A stretch of 54,526 nucleotides of DNA from Desulfovibrio sp. (lineage in GTDB: Bacteria > Desulfobacterota > Desulfovibrionia > Desulfovibrionales > Desulfovibrionaceae), in contig JAITGC010000014.1 in NCBI GenBank assembly GCA_031280915.1, positions 1 through 54,526 on the forward strand, written 5' to 3'. A program made the translations under genes and the position numbers. This document shows positions 35,490-45,539 of the stretch, piece by piece. Numbering within the stretch: the first letter of the stretch is position 1; each line of letters opens with the position of its first letter. Below the pieces are notes generated by a model that was given only the letters and a program-made list of their open reading frames with translations, was not told where the DNA came from and ran no database searches.

Positions 35490-36187
35490 TGCCCCCGCAT
35501 GATGCCGCCGTGGCCGGCATGTTCGGCCGCATCGCGCGGTTTTATGATCTGCTGAACCGTCTTTTGAGTTTTGGGCTTGACAGGTTCTGGCGGGCCGTTC
35601 TGGCAAGAAAAGCCCTTGAAAACGGCGGGATGACGGCGCTGGATCTGGCTGCGGGCACTTTGGACGTCTCTCTGGCCCTGCGCCGCCTGCGGCCGAAAAT
35701 TATCGTCGCGGCTTTGGATTTCTGCCCGGCCATGCTGGCGCGCGGCCGCCGCAAACTTGAAGGGGAGAACTCCCTGCGGGTGTTGCCTGTTGTCGCCGAC
35801 GCCAAGTGCTTGCCTGTAAAAGCGGCTTCGACGGACTGCATCACCGTGGCTTTCGGCATACGCAATATCCTGCCGCGCCAAGCGGCCTATGCGGAAATGC
35901 TGCGTGTCCTCAGGCCGGGAGGGCGCGTTTGTATTCTGGAGTTCGGCTCAGGGCGTGAACGGATCTGGGGCGGGATATACAATTTTTATCTGAAGGCCAT
36001 CCTGCCCGGCATCGGACGCGTCATTTCACGCGACAAGACCGCCTACGGCTATCTTGCGGAGAGCATTCGCGCTTTCCCCACAGCGCGAGACCTGGAGGCG
36101 GAACTTCTGGAAGCGGGCTTTACCAGCGCTTGGCACCAGAAGCTCACTTCCGGCATTGTCTGTTTGCATGTGGCGGAAAAAGCATGA
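35489..36187 (+). CDS. ubiE: Demethylmenaquinone methyltransferase, UbiE/MenG
   Basis: 232 residues. SAM-dependent C-methylation of demethylmenaquinone, the last step of menaquinone synthesis. MFGRIARFYDLLNRLLSFGL (about 11-30) is the typical UbiE N-terminal box, LDLAAGTLDVSLAL (about 50) is SAM motif I and AFGIRNILPRQAAYAEMLRV (about 115) the characteristic middle; RVLRPGGRVCILEFG follows. ATG at 35489 overlaps the previous stop; GTG at 35486 is equally possible. Fits the anaerobic quinone pool and the mqnB gene downstream. Confidence 0.92.
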   Translation: MPPHDAAVAGMFGRIARFYDLLNRLLSFGLDRFWRAVLARKALENGGMTALDLAAGTLDVSLALRRLRPKIIVAALDFCPAMLARGRRKLEGENSLRVLPVVADAKCLPVKAASTDCITVAFGIRNILPRQAAYAEMLRVLRPGGRVCILEFGSGRERIWGGIYNFYLKAILPGIGRVISRDKTAYGYLAESIRAFPTARDLEAELLEAGFTSAWHQKLTSGIVCLHVAEKA

Positions 36188-36217
36188 TAGCCTGAGAACA
36201 GGCATCGGGATTCAATC

Positions 36218-37531
36218 ATGGTACGTTTTGAGTATCTGACAGAGCGCAGAACCCCGCTGGCCGTAGTGGGCCTCGGTTATGTCGGCCTGCCGCTGGCGGT
36301 GGCTTTTTCGCGGCATGTGGATGTCATCGGTTTTGACATCAACGAAAACCGTCTTGCGCAGCTGCGGCAAGGGCACGACAACACGCGTGAAGTCAGCCCG
36401 GAAGAACTCGCTTCAGCCGGAATAAACTATACGTCCGAGCCGGCGCGGCTCAAGGAGGCCGGCGTTATTATCGTTGCCGTGCCTACTCCCATTGACGAAC
36501 ACCGCTCACCGGATTTGCGGCCTGTGGTGAACGCGAGTCTGACTGTGGGGAAAAATCTCTCAAAGGACGCGGTCGTGGTGTATGAATCAACCGTGTACCC
36601 CGGCCTGACCGAAGAAGTATGCGTGCCGCTGCTGGAGCGCGAATCCGGCATGCGCCTGGGAGACGGCTTTACTGTGGGATATTCGCCGGAGCGCATAAAC
36701 CCCGGCGACAAGGTGCACACGTTGAGCACCATTACCAAGATTGTCTCAGGGTCGGACAAAGACACGGCGGACCTGCTGGAACGTCTTTACGGCACAGTGG
36801 TCACGGCGGGCATTTACCGGGCTTCTTCCATAAAAGTGGCCGAAGCCGCGAAAGTTATCGAGAACACCCAGCGTGATTTGAATATCGCATTGATGAACGA
36901 ATTGGCCGTACTTTTCGGCCGTATGGGCATCGACACCTCCGAAGTGCTGGAGGCCGCGGGGAGCAAGTGGAACTTTTTGCCCTTCCGGCCCGGTCTTGTC
37001 GGGGGGCACTGCATAGGCGTCGATCCTTATTATTTGACTTTCAAGGCGGGGGAATTGGGCCTGCATCCGGAGGTCATCCTGGCTGGACGGCGCATCAATG
37101 ACGGCATGGGCAAATATGTGGCCGAAGCCGCTGTCAAGCGCCTCATCAGGCGCGGTTGCATGGTGAGTGGAGCGCGGGTGGGGATTCTGGGCTTTACCTT
37201 CAAGGAAAACGTGCCCGATTTGCGGAACACGCGGGTGGTGGATGTGGCGCGCGAACTGGCGGACTACGGCATTACCGTGCTTGTGAGTGACGCCCTGGCC
37301 GATCCGCGGGAAGCCCTAGCCGAATACGGCCAGGAGATATTGCCTCTTGAGCAGTTGCGTGGACTTGACGCTTTGATTTTAGCCGTGCCGCATCGGGAAT
37401 ACACCCTCCTGCTCCCGGAGCAGATCAAGGATTGGTTCGCCCGGCCCGGCAAGGCGATCCTGCTGGATGTGAAGGCTTTTTTTGACCCCGCTGCCATGCG
37501 GGCCGCCGGTTTTGATTACTGGAGGCTTTGA
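36218..37531 (+). CDS. Nucleotide-sugar dehydrogenase (UDP-HexNAc 6-dehydrogenase type)
   Basis: 437 residues. NAD-dependent four-electron oxidation of a UDP-sugar to its uronate. Rossmann box VVGLGYVGLPLAVAFSR (about 16), VPTPIDEHRSPDL (about 90), YESTVYPG (about 126), and the catalytic-cysteine segment VGGHCIGVDPYYL (about 263). The GxCxGVDPYYL form is closer to the WbpO/TviB UDP-N-acetylhexosamine dehydrogenases than to UDP-glucose dehydrogenase. It is embedded between menG and mqnB with short gaps, an unusual neighbour set; the product may feed surface glycan synthesis. Confidence 0.88.
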   Translation: MVRFEYLTERRTPLAVVGLGYVGLPLAVAFSRHVDVIGFDINENRLAQLRQGHDNTREVSPEELASAGINYTSEPARLKEAGVIIVAVPTPIDEHRSPDLRPVVNASLTVGKNLSKDAVVVYESTVYPGLTEEVCVPLLERESGMRLGDGFTVGYSPERINPGDKVHTLSTITKIVSGSDKDTADLLERLYGTVVTAGIYRASSIKVAEAAKVIENTQRDLNIALMNELAVLFGRMGIDTSEVLEAAGSKWNFLPFRPGLVGGHCIGVDPYYLTFKAGELGLHPEVILAGRRINDGMGKYVAEAAVKRLIRRGCMVSGARVGILGFTFKENVPDLRNTRVVDVARELADYGITVLVSDALADPREALAEYGQEILPLEQLRGLDALILAVPHREYTLLLPEQIKDWFARPGKAILLDVKAFFDPAAMRAAGFDYWRL

Positions 37532-37532
37532 G

Positions 37533-38246
37533 GTGGCATTACTGATCTGCGCGCCTACTGCCGGAGAACTCGCGGCCCTGCTGCCGAATGCGGCCCTGGA
37601 AAGTGTGAAGGAAATGCGCCCTGCGCCCGCGCAGGTGAAACAGGGGCAAGCCTTGGCCTGTGTTATCGGAGTCGGCCCGGTCAATGCGGCCTTGGCAATG
37701 GGCGGCGCCCTTGCCGAAGCAAGGGCCGCCGGCACTCCCGTTACCGCTGTGGTGCTGGCCGGGCTTGCGGGGGCCTTTGATCTTGCGCGGCTGCCCCTGC
37801 TCAGTCTCTGCCTGGTGAAGGAGGAAATCTGGCCGGAATACGGCCTACATGACGGAACATGCGTGACGGCGCGAGCTTTCAGTTTTCCTCTTTGGCGGCG
37901 CGACCCGCATGACGGTGAGGATGTGTATGACCGCCTGTCTCTGGCTGAGCCGGGAGCCGCCGGTTTTTCCCTTCAAAACGGTCTTCTGGCGGAATGCCGT
38001 TCGTTGACAGTGGCGGGCGTGAGCGCTTCCCACGGGCGGGCGGGGGATATGGCGCGGCGTTATGGAGCGGATTTGGAAAATATGGAAGGCTTTGCCGTGG
38101 CGTATGCCTGCGCGCGCCACGGTATCCCGTGCATAGAGGCGCGTTCGGTATCCAACAAGGTTGGCCCGCGCGCCGGGGATGAAAAAGATTTTCCCGGAGC
38201 GTTGCGGCGTCTGTCGCTGGTTTTGCCGGCCCTTGGCGTGCTATGA
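37533..38246 (+). CDS. mqnB: Futalosine hydrolase
   Basis: 237 residues, nucleosidase fold. Cleaves futalosine to dehypoxanthinyl futalosine and hypoxanthine in the MqnABCD menaquinone pathway. Visible: CVIGVGPVNAALAMGGAL (about 46), VVLAGLAGAFDLARLPL (about 75), ADLENMEGFAVAYAC (about 182) with the purine/ribose-binding Glu pair, and ARSVSNKVGPR near the C terminus. GTG at 37533 has GGAGG at seven bases. Its stop overlaps the next start (ATGA). Confidence 0.9.
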   Translation: MALLICAPTAGELAALLPNAALESVKEMRPAPAQVKQGQALACVIGVGPVNAALAMGGALAEARAAGTPVTAVVLAGLAGAFDLARLPLLSLCLVKEEIWPEYGLHDGTCVTARAFSFPLWRRDPHDGEDVYDRLSLAEPGAAGFSLQNGLLAECRSLTVAGVSASHGRAGDMARRYGADLENMEGFAVAYACARHGIPCIEARSVSNKVGPRAGDEKDFPGALRRLSLVLPALGVL

Positions 38247-39208
38247 AGACATTCAAGACGACCCTCGCGGCGGAGTTGCCGCATATTGAAATGGCCCTGG
38301 CCGTTGCCGTGAAGGAACTGCCCGCGTCAGTCCAGCCGATAGCCAGGCATATCCTGGAGGCCGGCGGCAAGCGCTTGCGGCCTTTTCTCACGTTGCTCTT
38401 CGCGCGCCTGTTCGGCCTCGCGGACAGAGACTGCCATCGCCTCGCCATAACGCTGGAACTGCTGCACGCCGCCACGCTGCTCCACGACGATGTATTGGAT
38501 AAAGCCCTGCGCCGCCGCGGCAAACCGGCGGCACATACGATTTTTGACGTGTCCGCCGTCATTTTGGGCGGAGATGCGCTGCTTGCCCAAGCCAACGCCA
38601 TAGTAGCTTCCTATGGGGACACGCGCCTGACGCACTGCTTTTCAGAAGCCACCAGCAGGACGGCCGCCGGGGAGATCCTGGAAATCTCGGCCAAAGGCCG
38701 CACGGATATTTCCATGCAGGACTACGAAGACATGGTACGCGGCAAAACAGCCTGGCTTATCCGCGCCGCCTGCGAAATGGGCGCGCTTGCCGCCGGCGCG
38801 CGCGCAGAATGGACACGGGCTGCCGCCGGATATGGCGAAAATCTCGGCATGGCTTTTCAGATGGTGGACGACGCCCTTGATTTCGCGCCGGAGGAGATCA
38901 CCGGCAAACCCACGGGCGGCGACGTCCGCGAAGGCAAATTTACTCCGCCCCTGCGTTTGTACAGGCAATCCCTGGCAGATGAGGAGCGTACCGCCTTCGA
39001 TGCGGCCTTTGCCCGTGGTTTGGTGAACGAAAACAATGCCGCGGAAATTGCCGGCCGTATCAGGCAGGCTGGCTATGACGCGCAAACCCGGGAGGAGGCG
39101 CGGCGTTATCTGCATTCCGCCCTTGCGGAACTTAACGCCCTGCCCGATGCCCCTGAACGTCAATTATTGCGTGAAATATGCACCTATGTACGTGACAGAA
39201 AAAAATAA
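38243..39208 (+). CDS. Polyprenyl diphosphate synthase
   Basis: 321 residues. Makes the long isoprenoid chain, probably for menaquinone. First aspartate-rich motif ATLLHDDVLDKALRRRGKPA (about 75-94) and second MVDDALDFAPEE (about 210), with GGKRLRPFL near 40. The ATG overlaps the mqnB stop, so it is coupled to futalosine-pathway expression. Chain length (hexa-, hepta- or octaprenyl) cannot be read with certainty. Confidence 0.92.
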   Translation: MKTFKTTLAAELPHIEMALAVAVKELPASVQPIARHILEAGGKRLRPFLTLLFARLFGLADRDCHRLAITLELLHAATLLHDDVLDKALRRRGKPAAHTIFDVSAVILGGDALLAQANAIVASYGDTRLTHCFSEATSRTAAGEILEISAKGRTDISMQDYEDMVRGKTAWLIRAACEMGALAAGARAEWTRAAAGYGENLGMAFQMVDDALDFAPEEITGKPTGGDVREGKFTPPLRLYRQSLADEERTAFDAAFARGLVNENNAAEIAGRIRQAGYDAQTREEARRYLHSALAELNALPDAPERQLLREICTYVRDRKK

Positions 39209-39222
39209 CGGCGGGAGTTATC

Positions 39223-40374
39223 ATGATCGAAATGCACACTGCCTCCACTGCGGAAATTGATGAAGTCGACGACGCGGTAAAGGAAATCCTCAGTCAGCTT
39301 CCCCTTGATTCTTTGAAAAAACATTCCGTCGGCATCTTATATTGCTGCATAGATTTCATTGAGACAGGCGTTGTCAGCGCTCTGGACAAGGCTCTGCCTT
39401 TCAGTGTGCTCGGCATGACCACCATGGCCAGCGCTGATAAAAGCAACCTTGGCATGTACAATCTCAGCCTTACCGTGCTGACGAGCGACGATGTTCTTTT
39501 CGAGGCGGCTGTCACTGATCCCCTGGCTTCCTCCGACTACAGGGAAAAAATTGCCGCGACATACAAGCGGGCGCGTACCGCCTTGCCCGGCGAGCCGGCA
39601 TGTGTTTTTTCCTTCATGCCGTACACGCCTGACATCAGCGGTACGGATTTGGCATCCGCTTTGGACGCCATTGTCGGAGGCGCGCCTATTTGGGGAGGGG
39701 TGACGGTGAGCCTGGACATATACAGCGGCTCCTGCTGCACCATACTTGAAGGCCTGGCCCAGGAAAAGGTTCTGGGCGTGATTCTGCTGTACGGTCCTGT
39801 CGAACCGGAGTTTATTGTCGCTTCCATTCCCGAGGAGAATGTTTTTTATGAAAAAAGGGCGATCATCACCTCTTCGGACGGTTGTGTCTTGCGCGCCGTC
39901 AACGACATGCCTGTACTGCGTTTTTTTGAGCACCTCGGTATAAACGTAAGCGCCCAAGACAGCGCCACAGTGCCTCTTATGGTGGACTACAGGGACGGTT
40001 CCACGCCTGTGCTTCTGAGCATCGCCTCCATTCTGGAAGACGGCAGCGTCCTGTGCGGCGGCCCTGTGCCGGAGGGCGCTTACATCGCCATGTGTGAGCT
40101 TACCAGGGAGGGCATACTGACGACCACCCGGCGGAGCCTGGAAAAACTTCTGCAGCTCAAAAGAAATGCCGTGCTCATGATGCCCTGCGTTATTCGCTAC
40201 ATTGTCATGGGGCCTCAACATGAGGAGGAGATGCGGCTCATTTCCGGCATCGTCGGCGAGCAAGCGCCGTATATAATCGGTTATTGTGGCGGAGAGATAT
40301 GCCCCGTGCGGGATACGAGCGGCCGCTGGCGCAATCGTTTTCACCATTACACTTTTACCGCCTGCATTTTGTAG
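39223..40374 (+). CDS. Stand-alone FIST domain protein
   Basis: 383 residues made of FIST-N and FIST-C domains only, as judged by the N-terminal ILYCCIDFIETGVVSALDKA, the middle GAPIWGGVTVSLD and the C-terminal IVGEQAPYIIGYCGGEICPV. FIST domains are thought to sense small ligands and usually precede or partner with signalling outputs; none is fused or adjacent here. GGGAG lies five bases before the ATG. It is 14 bases after the polyprenyl synthase gene and 35 before purL. Confidence 0.8.
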   Translation: MIEMHTASTAEIDEVDDAVKEILSQLPLDSLKKHSVGILYCCIDFIETGVVSALDKALPFSVLGMTTMASADKSNLGMYNLSLTVLTSDDVLFEAAVTDPLASSDYREKIAATYKRARTALPGEPACVFSFMPYTPDISGTDLASALDAIVGGAPIWGGVTVSLDIYSGSCCTILEGLAQEKVLGVILLYGPVEPEFIVASIPEENVFYEKRAIITSSDGCVLRAVNDMPVLRFFEHLGINVSAQDSATVPLMVDYRDGSTPVLLSIASILEDGSVLCGGPVPEGAYIAMCELTREGILTTTRRSLEKLLQLKRNAVLMMPCVIRYIVMGPQHEEEMRLISGIVGEQAPYIIGYCGGEICPVRDTSGRWRNRFHHYTFTACIL

Positions 40375-40409
40375 CCGCAATGCCCGTGGTCAAAAAATTC
40401 GGGGAGAAT

Positions 40410-43409
40410 ATGCTTTATCGTATAGAAGCGGGTCCTCGCCAATGCCTGGATGATGCGCGGGGGCGCAGAACCGCCCTGAATCTGGAAAAATCTCTTAATC
40501 TGCGCGTGGCCTCTGTGCGCCATGTCAAGACATTCACTGTGGACGGCCTTGAGGAAAGCCAGGTGCGACGCCTGGTGGATGAGGGCATATTGCACGACCC
40601 AATCCTGCAGCGTGCGGCTGTCGGCGTTTTGCCGCCCTTTGCCCCCATGCCCGACTGGTTTGTGGAAGTCGCTTTCCGCCCAGGCGTAACGGATAATGAA
40701 GCGCGAACCGCCCGCGACACGGCGGCCATGGTTCTCGGTATTCCCCGGGAGAGCCTGGCCGTATATACGGCCCTGCAATACCATATCCGCAACGCGCCCG
40801 ACGCGCCTCTGACCCGCGCGGAAGTGGAGAGGGCGGGCAGGGATTTGCTCAGCAATGCCCTGATTCAGCGCCTGCGCATAAAAAGCCGTGAAGAATGGCA
40901 GGCCTCCCCAGGCTTTGAGCCGCTGGCCGCCAGGGTCACGGGCATGGCTGACGACACGGTTGCTGTTGTGCCCCTTTTTTCCATGAATGACGCTGATTTG
41001 TTGGTCGCAAGCCGTGAAAACACCTGGGCGCTCAACTTGGATGAATTACGCCGTATAAGGGACGCCTTTGAGGCCTCGACGGAAAAGGCCCGCCGTGCTG
41101 GCCTGGGTCTTGCCGGCGAGCCTGTGGATGTGGAAATGGAAGTACTGGCCCAGACATGGTCCGAGCACTGCAAGCACAAAATTTTCGCCGCGCGCATCGC
41201 TTATGAAAACACGGAGACCGGCCTCAGGGAAGAAGTTGATAGTCTTTATAAATCCTGCATACAAGACACAACGGCCCTTTTGCGCGAACGCATGGGCGAA
41301 AGGGATTACTGCAAGTCCGTTTTCAAGGACAATGCGGGCGTAATCGCCTTTATCGGCGGCTATGACGTCTGCATCAAGGTGGAAACCCACAACAGCCCTT
41401 CGGCTCTTGATCCTTACGGAGGCGCGCTCACGGGTATTGTGGGCGTGAACCGCGATCCCATGGGTACCGGCCTTGGCGCGGAACTTGTGTGCAATACCGA
41501 TGTATTCTGCTTCGCCTCGCCTTTTTACGACAAGCCCTTGCCGCCGCGCCTGCTGCATCCGCGCCGTGTGCTTGAGGGCGTACGCGAGGGCGTGGAGCAC
41601 GGGGGCAACAAGTCCGGCATACCCACAGTGAACGGCTCCCTTGTCTTCGATGAGCGTTTTCTGGGCAAACCTCTCGTCTATTGCGGGACTGTGGGCATTA
41701 TTCCCACAGAGGTCAATGGGCGTCCGGGGTGGAAGAAACAGGCCCGCACGGGTGATGTAATTGTAATGGTGGGCGGCCGCATCGGCAAGGATGGCATACA
41801 CGGGGCGACTTTCTCTTCTGAGGAACTGCACGAAAGCTCCCCGGCTACGGCCGTGCAGATAGGCGACCCCATCACTCAGCGCAAAATGTACGATTTTATC
41901 CTCATGGCGCGCGATCAGGGGCTTTACAATTCCATCACCGACAACGGCGCGGGCGGTCTTTCCTCTTCCGTTGGCGAAATGGCGGAGGATACGGGCGGCT
42001 GCGTACTTGACATAAGCCGCGCTCCCCTGAAGTACGATGGTCTCAGGCCGTGGGAAATCCTGCTCTCCGAAGCCCAGGAGCGTATGACCCTTGCTGTTCC
42101 GCCGGAAAAGCTGGAAGAATTTCTTGCCCTGGCCGCGCATCTGGATGTGGAAGCCACGCCTTTGGGCAATTTCACCGACTCCGGATTTTTTGAGGTGCGT
42201 TGCGAAGAAAGAATTGTCGCGTCCCTGCCCATGAATTTCATGCACAACGGCGTGCCGCAAATGCAACTGGAAGCCGTGTGGCGGCCCCCTTTCCGGCAAG
42301 ACATCCGGGTGGATGGCGGCGGCCTTGCCGAGGGGGATTTTCTCAAGCGCATGTTGGGGCGCTTGAATATCTGCTCCAAAGAATACATCGTCCGCCAATA
42401 TGACCACGAAGTGCGGGGCGGCAGTGTGATTAAGCCCTTTATGGGGATCATGCGTGACGGCCCTTCGGATGCGGGCGTGCTGCGCCCCCTGCTGGAGTCC
42501 GATGCCGGGCTCGTCATTTCCCACGGGATTTGTCCAAAATTCAGTGATTACGACACGTACTGGATGATGGCCAACGCCATGGACGAGGCCGTGCGCAACG
42601 CCGTGGCTGTGGGAGCCAATCCGGACGCCCTGGCGGGAGTGGACAATTTCTGCTGGTGCGACCCTGTGACAAGCGACAAAAATCCCGACGGACGTTACAA
42701 GCTGGCTCAGCTTGTGCGGGCCTGCAAGGCTCTGCGCCATTTTTCCCTTGCTTTCGGCTTGCCCTGCATTTCCGGCAAGGATTCCATGAAAAACGACTAT
42801 ACGGGCGGCGGAGAACGCATTTCCATTCCACCTACAGTGTTGTTTTCCGTACTGGGCGTCATGAACAACGTGACCCGCGCCCAGAGTTCAGACTTCAAGC
42901 GGGCGGGCGAGCACATATATATTCTCGGCGGCGTCTGGCGCGACATGGCGGGCAGCGAGGCGGCTTCGGAACTGGGCCTGGCCGGCGGCCGGCTGCCGCA
43001 TGTGGACGCGGCCGCAGCTCTGCTCCGCTACCGCACGGTACATGGGCTTATGCTGCAGCGCGTTCTGGCCTCCTGCCATGATTGTTCCGACGGCGGTTTT
43101 GCCGTGGCCTTGGCGGAAATGTGCATCGGCGGCCGTTTGGGCGCAAAAGTGGATATTGACGCTCTGCCCGCCATGGAAACCATGACCCGCACGGAACTGC
43201 TGTACAGCGAAAGCGCGAGCCGCCTGATTGTCAGCGTGCGGGCCGATCTCGCGCCGGTTCTGGACATGATTGGACACGGGCAGTTGTGCCGGCGCATAGG
43301 CGTCGTCACCGATGACGGACGCCTGACCCTCACCAGCGGCGGCAGCATCGTCCTGCAAGAGAGCATCGGAGAATTGACCCTGGCTTTCAAGGGCACGCTG
43401 GACTGGTAA
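40410..43409 (+). CDS. purL: Phosphoribosylformylglycinamidine synthase, PurS-PurL fusion without glutaminase
   Basis: 999 residues. ATP-dependent amidation of FGAR to FGAM in purine synthesis. The N-terminal about 80 residues resemble PurS (RVASVRHVKTFTVDGLEE), followed by two AIR-synthase-like halves: TWSEHCKHKIFAARI (about 247), KVETHNSPSALDPYGGALTG (about 320), NSITDNGAGGLSSSVGEMAE (about 510), and LPCISGKDSMKNDYTGGG (about 790). Unlike the large E. coli PurL there is no C-terminal glutaminase domain, so a separate PurQ must supply ammonia. I chose ATG at 40410 with GGGGAG close upstream; ATG at 40380 would add ten residues. Confidence 0.9.
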   Translation: MLYRIEAGPRQCLDDARGRRTALNLEKSLNLRVASVRHVKTFTVDGLEESQVRRLVDEGILHDPILQRAAVGVLPPFAPMPDWFVEVAFRPGVTDNEARTARDTAAMVLGIPRESLAVYTALQYHIRNAPDAPLTRAEVERAGRDLLSNALIQRLRIKSREEWQASPGFEPLAARVTGMADDTVAVVPLFSMNDADLLVASRENTWALNLDELRRIRDAFEASTEKARRAGLGLAGEPVDVEMEVLAQTWSEHCKHKIFAARIAYENTETGLREEVDSLYKSCIQDTTALLRERMGERDYCKSVFKDNAGVIAFIGGYDVCIKVETHNSPSALDPYGGALTGIVGVNRDPMGTGLGAELVCNTDVFCFASPFYDKPLPPRLLHPRRVLEGVREGVEHGGNKSGIPTVNGSLVFDERFLGKPLVYCGTVGIIPTEVNGRPGWKKQARTGDVIVMVGGRIGKDGIHGATFSSEELHESSPATAVQIGDPITQRKMYDFILMARDQGLYNSITDNGAGGLSSSVGEMAEDTGGCVLDISRAPLKYDGLRPWEILLSEAQERMTLAVPPEKLEEFLALAAHLDVEATPLGNFTDSGFFEVRCEERIVASLPMNFMHNGVPQMQLEAVWRPPFRQDIRVDGGGLAEGDFLKRMLGRLNICSKEYIVRQYDHEVRGGSVIKPFMGIMRDGPSDAGVLRPLLESDAGLVISHGICPKFSDYDTYWMMANAMDEAVRNAVAVGANPDALAGVDNFCWCDPVTSDKNPDGRYKLAQLVRACKALRHFSLAFGLPCISGKDSMKNDYTGGGERISIPPTVLFSVLGVMNNVTRAQSSDFKRAGEHIYILGGVWRDMAGSEAASELGLAGGRLPHVDAAAALLRYRTVHGLMLQRVLASCHDCSDGGFAVALAEMCIGGRLGAKVDIDALPAMETMTRTELLYSESASRLIVSVRADLAPVLDMIGHGQLCRRIGVVTDDGRLTLTSGGSIVLQESIGELTLAFKGTLDW

Positions 43410-43439
43410 ACCAACTCCTTACTCTGGCTGGGAACAACT

Positions 43440-45539
43440 ATGGCAGACGGCGTGCAGCATCCGGCACCGGGCTGTATTGTGGAATACATGGAGGGCAATG
43501 CCCCCCATATCGCCCTGGTTATGGAAGAAAGCGGCGGGCATTTGCGTCTTTTACTGTCCAACCGGCGCGAAACGCGGCTTGCCGCCGCGCGTCTGCTGCC
43601 TTGGCCCGGCCCGCTGTACGCGGCTGGTGTGGGTAAAGAGCAAGCCCTGCGTCTGCTGGACAAGCATGAAAAAAAGCGGAAAGAACTCGCGGCCGCCGTC
43701 GCGCCGCTGGAGGTGTGGGAAATCGCGCAGGGCGAAGTATCCCAGGCGCGGGCACACTGGTTCGCGGAATTATTTTGTGATTCGCCGGATGAAGACACGG
43801 TAGCCGCTTACGGCCGGGCCCTTTTGGCATGCAAGAGCCATTTCCGTTTTCAGCCGCCTGATTTTCTTGTCTATTCAGCGGAAATGGCGGAAAAACGCCT
43901 TGCCGAACAGCGTATCAGGGAAACGCGCGAATCCCTTGTCAGCGGAGGAGCGGCATTTTTTCGTTTGTTGTGGGATGTCGCTTGCAAAAAACGTGCTCTT
44001 CCGCCATGCGGGAGCGGGGCCGAATGGCCCTCTCCGGAAGCGGCGGAGCGTCTGAAAGCTGTTCTGCGCGACAAAATGCGGGATCCTGAAAATCAGGAGC
44101 ATGACGCGCTCTGGACGATGCTTTCCAAAGGTCTTCCGGATGTGCCGCATTTGCCGCTCCAATTGCTCACGGCCTGGGGCGAGGTGCCGGAACATCACAA
44201 TTTCTGGCTGGACAGAGCTGGTTATGCGCCAGGAGACGAGTGGTGGGCGCCTTTTGCGAACGAGATTCAAGGCATTGTCAGTGCCGCGCGTGACTGCTCC
44301 CTGCCGGAATGCGCCCTGCCCTTTGTGAGCATAGACAGTGCAAGCACCCGTGATGTGGACGACGCCTTTTTCGTGGAGCGGACGGAAACGGGTTTCGCAT
44401 TGACTCTGGCCCTGGCCGCGCCCGCTTTGTTCTGGGCTTTTGACGGCCCGTTCAACAAGGCGGTGCTGCACCGCGCCACGAGCCTTTATTTGCCGGAAGG
44501 CACATGCCATATGCTGCCGGAATTCCTGGGCACCGACGTTTTTTCCCTCGTCGCCGGGCAAAGGAGGCCGGCCTTGTGCGTACGCCTGACGGCGGACACG
44601 GCGGGCCTTACAGGCCCGTGTGAAATATTTGCCGCCAGAGTGCGGCTTGCCGCCAATTTGCATTATATTGATTGTCAGGCCGTGCTGGATGCCGCCCGGA
44701 ATGCCTCTCCGCTGCCGGATAATCCCGCCTCGCCCCATGCGGACATGCTTCAGGCGGGCTTTGAACTGGCCCATTCGCGGCGGCAGGCGCGCATAGCCGC
44801 CGGAGCCGTGATTATGAATCGGCCGGAGCCGACGTTATATCTGCACGGCCAAGGCGCAGACACCGCCGTAACCCTGGAGCCGGAAGTCCCGGCCCATGAT
44901 CCTCAGAACCTTGTGGCGGAGCTGATGATTCTGGCGAGCAGCGCTGTGGCGGACTGGGCGGCCGAACGCGGATGTCCCCTTTTGCACCGCATCCAGGACG
45001 TCACCTTGCCCAAAGAGTATGCCGGGGTGTGGACAAAACCGGAAGACATGGCACGCATCATGCGTTTTCTGACGCCTTCCTCCCTGGAAGTCCGCGCCCG
45101 GCGGCACGCCGGCCTCGCGGTAGCGCGCTATGCCCCTGTAACCTCACCCCTGCGGCGCTATACAGATCTTGTCAACGAAGCGCAAACGGCATATTTTTTA
45201 CACAATGGCAAGGCGTTGTGGGGAGAGGACGAGCTTGAACACATGCTTGGTCTTCTGTCTTCCGCATTGGAGGCCACGGGGCAGGCCCAACGCTTTCGCC
45301 CCCGCTACTGGAAGCTTTTGTATTTCCGTCAGCAGGGCGACAAAATATGGTGGCCAGGCGTCATTACGGAGGAAAACGAGGCCTTCGTCAGCGTCAGCCT
45401 GCCGGATCAGGGGCTTTTTGCGCGTGGCAGGCGGCAGCTTTTCGACGAACGGGCTTACCCCGGCATGCCTGTTTCCGTGCGCCTGGGGAAGATTAATCCG
45501 CTGTATAACGAAATACAGATACTGGAGACAGCCCCATGA
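43440..45539 (+). CDS. RNase II/RNB-family exoribonuclease
   Basis: 699 residues. 3'-5' exoribonuclease core: [19 protein letters not shown] (about 297-315) is the catalytic Asp-rich RNB signature and [18 protein letters not shown] (about 565) the late RNB motif. The first 280 residues do not show clear cold-shock domains, and the C-terminal S1-like region is poorly conserved. Starts 30 bases after purL; its stop overlaps the plsY start. Broad RNA-turnover role inferred. Confidence 0.88.
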   Translation: MADGVQHPAPGCIVEYMEGNAPHIALVMEESGGHLRLLLSNRRETRLAAARLLPWPGPLYAAGVGKEQALRLLDKHEKKRKELAAAVAPLEVWEIAQGEVSQARAHWFAELFCDSPDEDTVAAYGRALLACKSHFRFQPPDFLVYSAEMAEKRLAEQRIRETRESLVSGGAAFFRLLWDVACKKRALPPCGSGAEWPSPEAAERLKAVLRDKMRDPENQEHDALWTMLSKGLPDVPHLPLQLLTAWGEVPEHHNFWLDRAGYAPGDEWWAPFANEIQGIVSAARDCSLPECALPFVSIDSASTRDVDDAFFVERTETGFALTLALAAPALFWAFDGPFNKAVLHRATSLYLPEGTCHMLPEFLGTDVFSLVAGQRRPALCVRLTADTAGLTGPCEIFAARVRLAANLHYIDCQAVLDAARNASPLPDNPASPHADMLQAGFELAHSRRQARIAAGAVIMNRPEPTLYLHGQGADTAVTLEPEVPAHDPQNLVAELMILASSAVADWAAERGCPLLHRIQDVTLPKEYAGVWTKPEDMARIMRFLTPSSLEVRARRHAGLAVARYAPVTSPLRRYTDLVNEAQTAYFLHNGKALWGEDELEHMLGLLSSALEATGQAQRFRPRYWKLLYFRQQGDKIWWPGVITEENEAFVSVSLPDQGLFARGRRQLFDERAYPGMPVSVRLGKINPLYNEIQILETAP

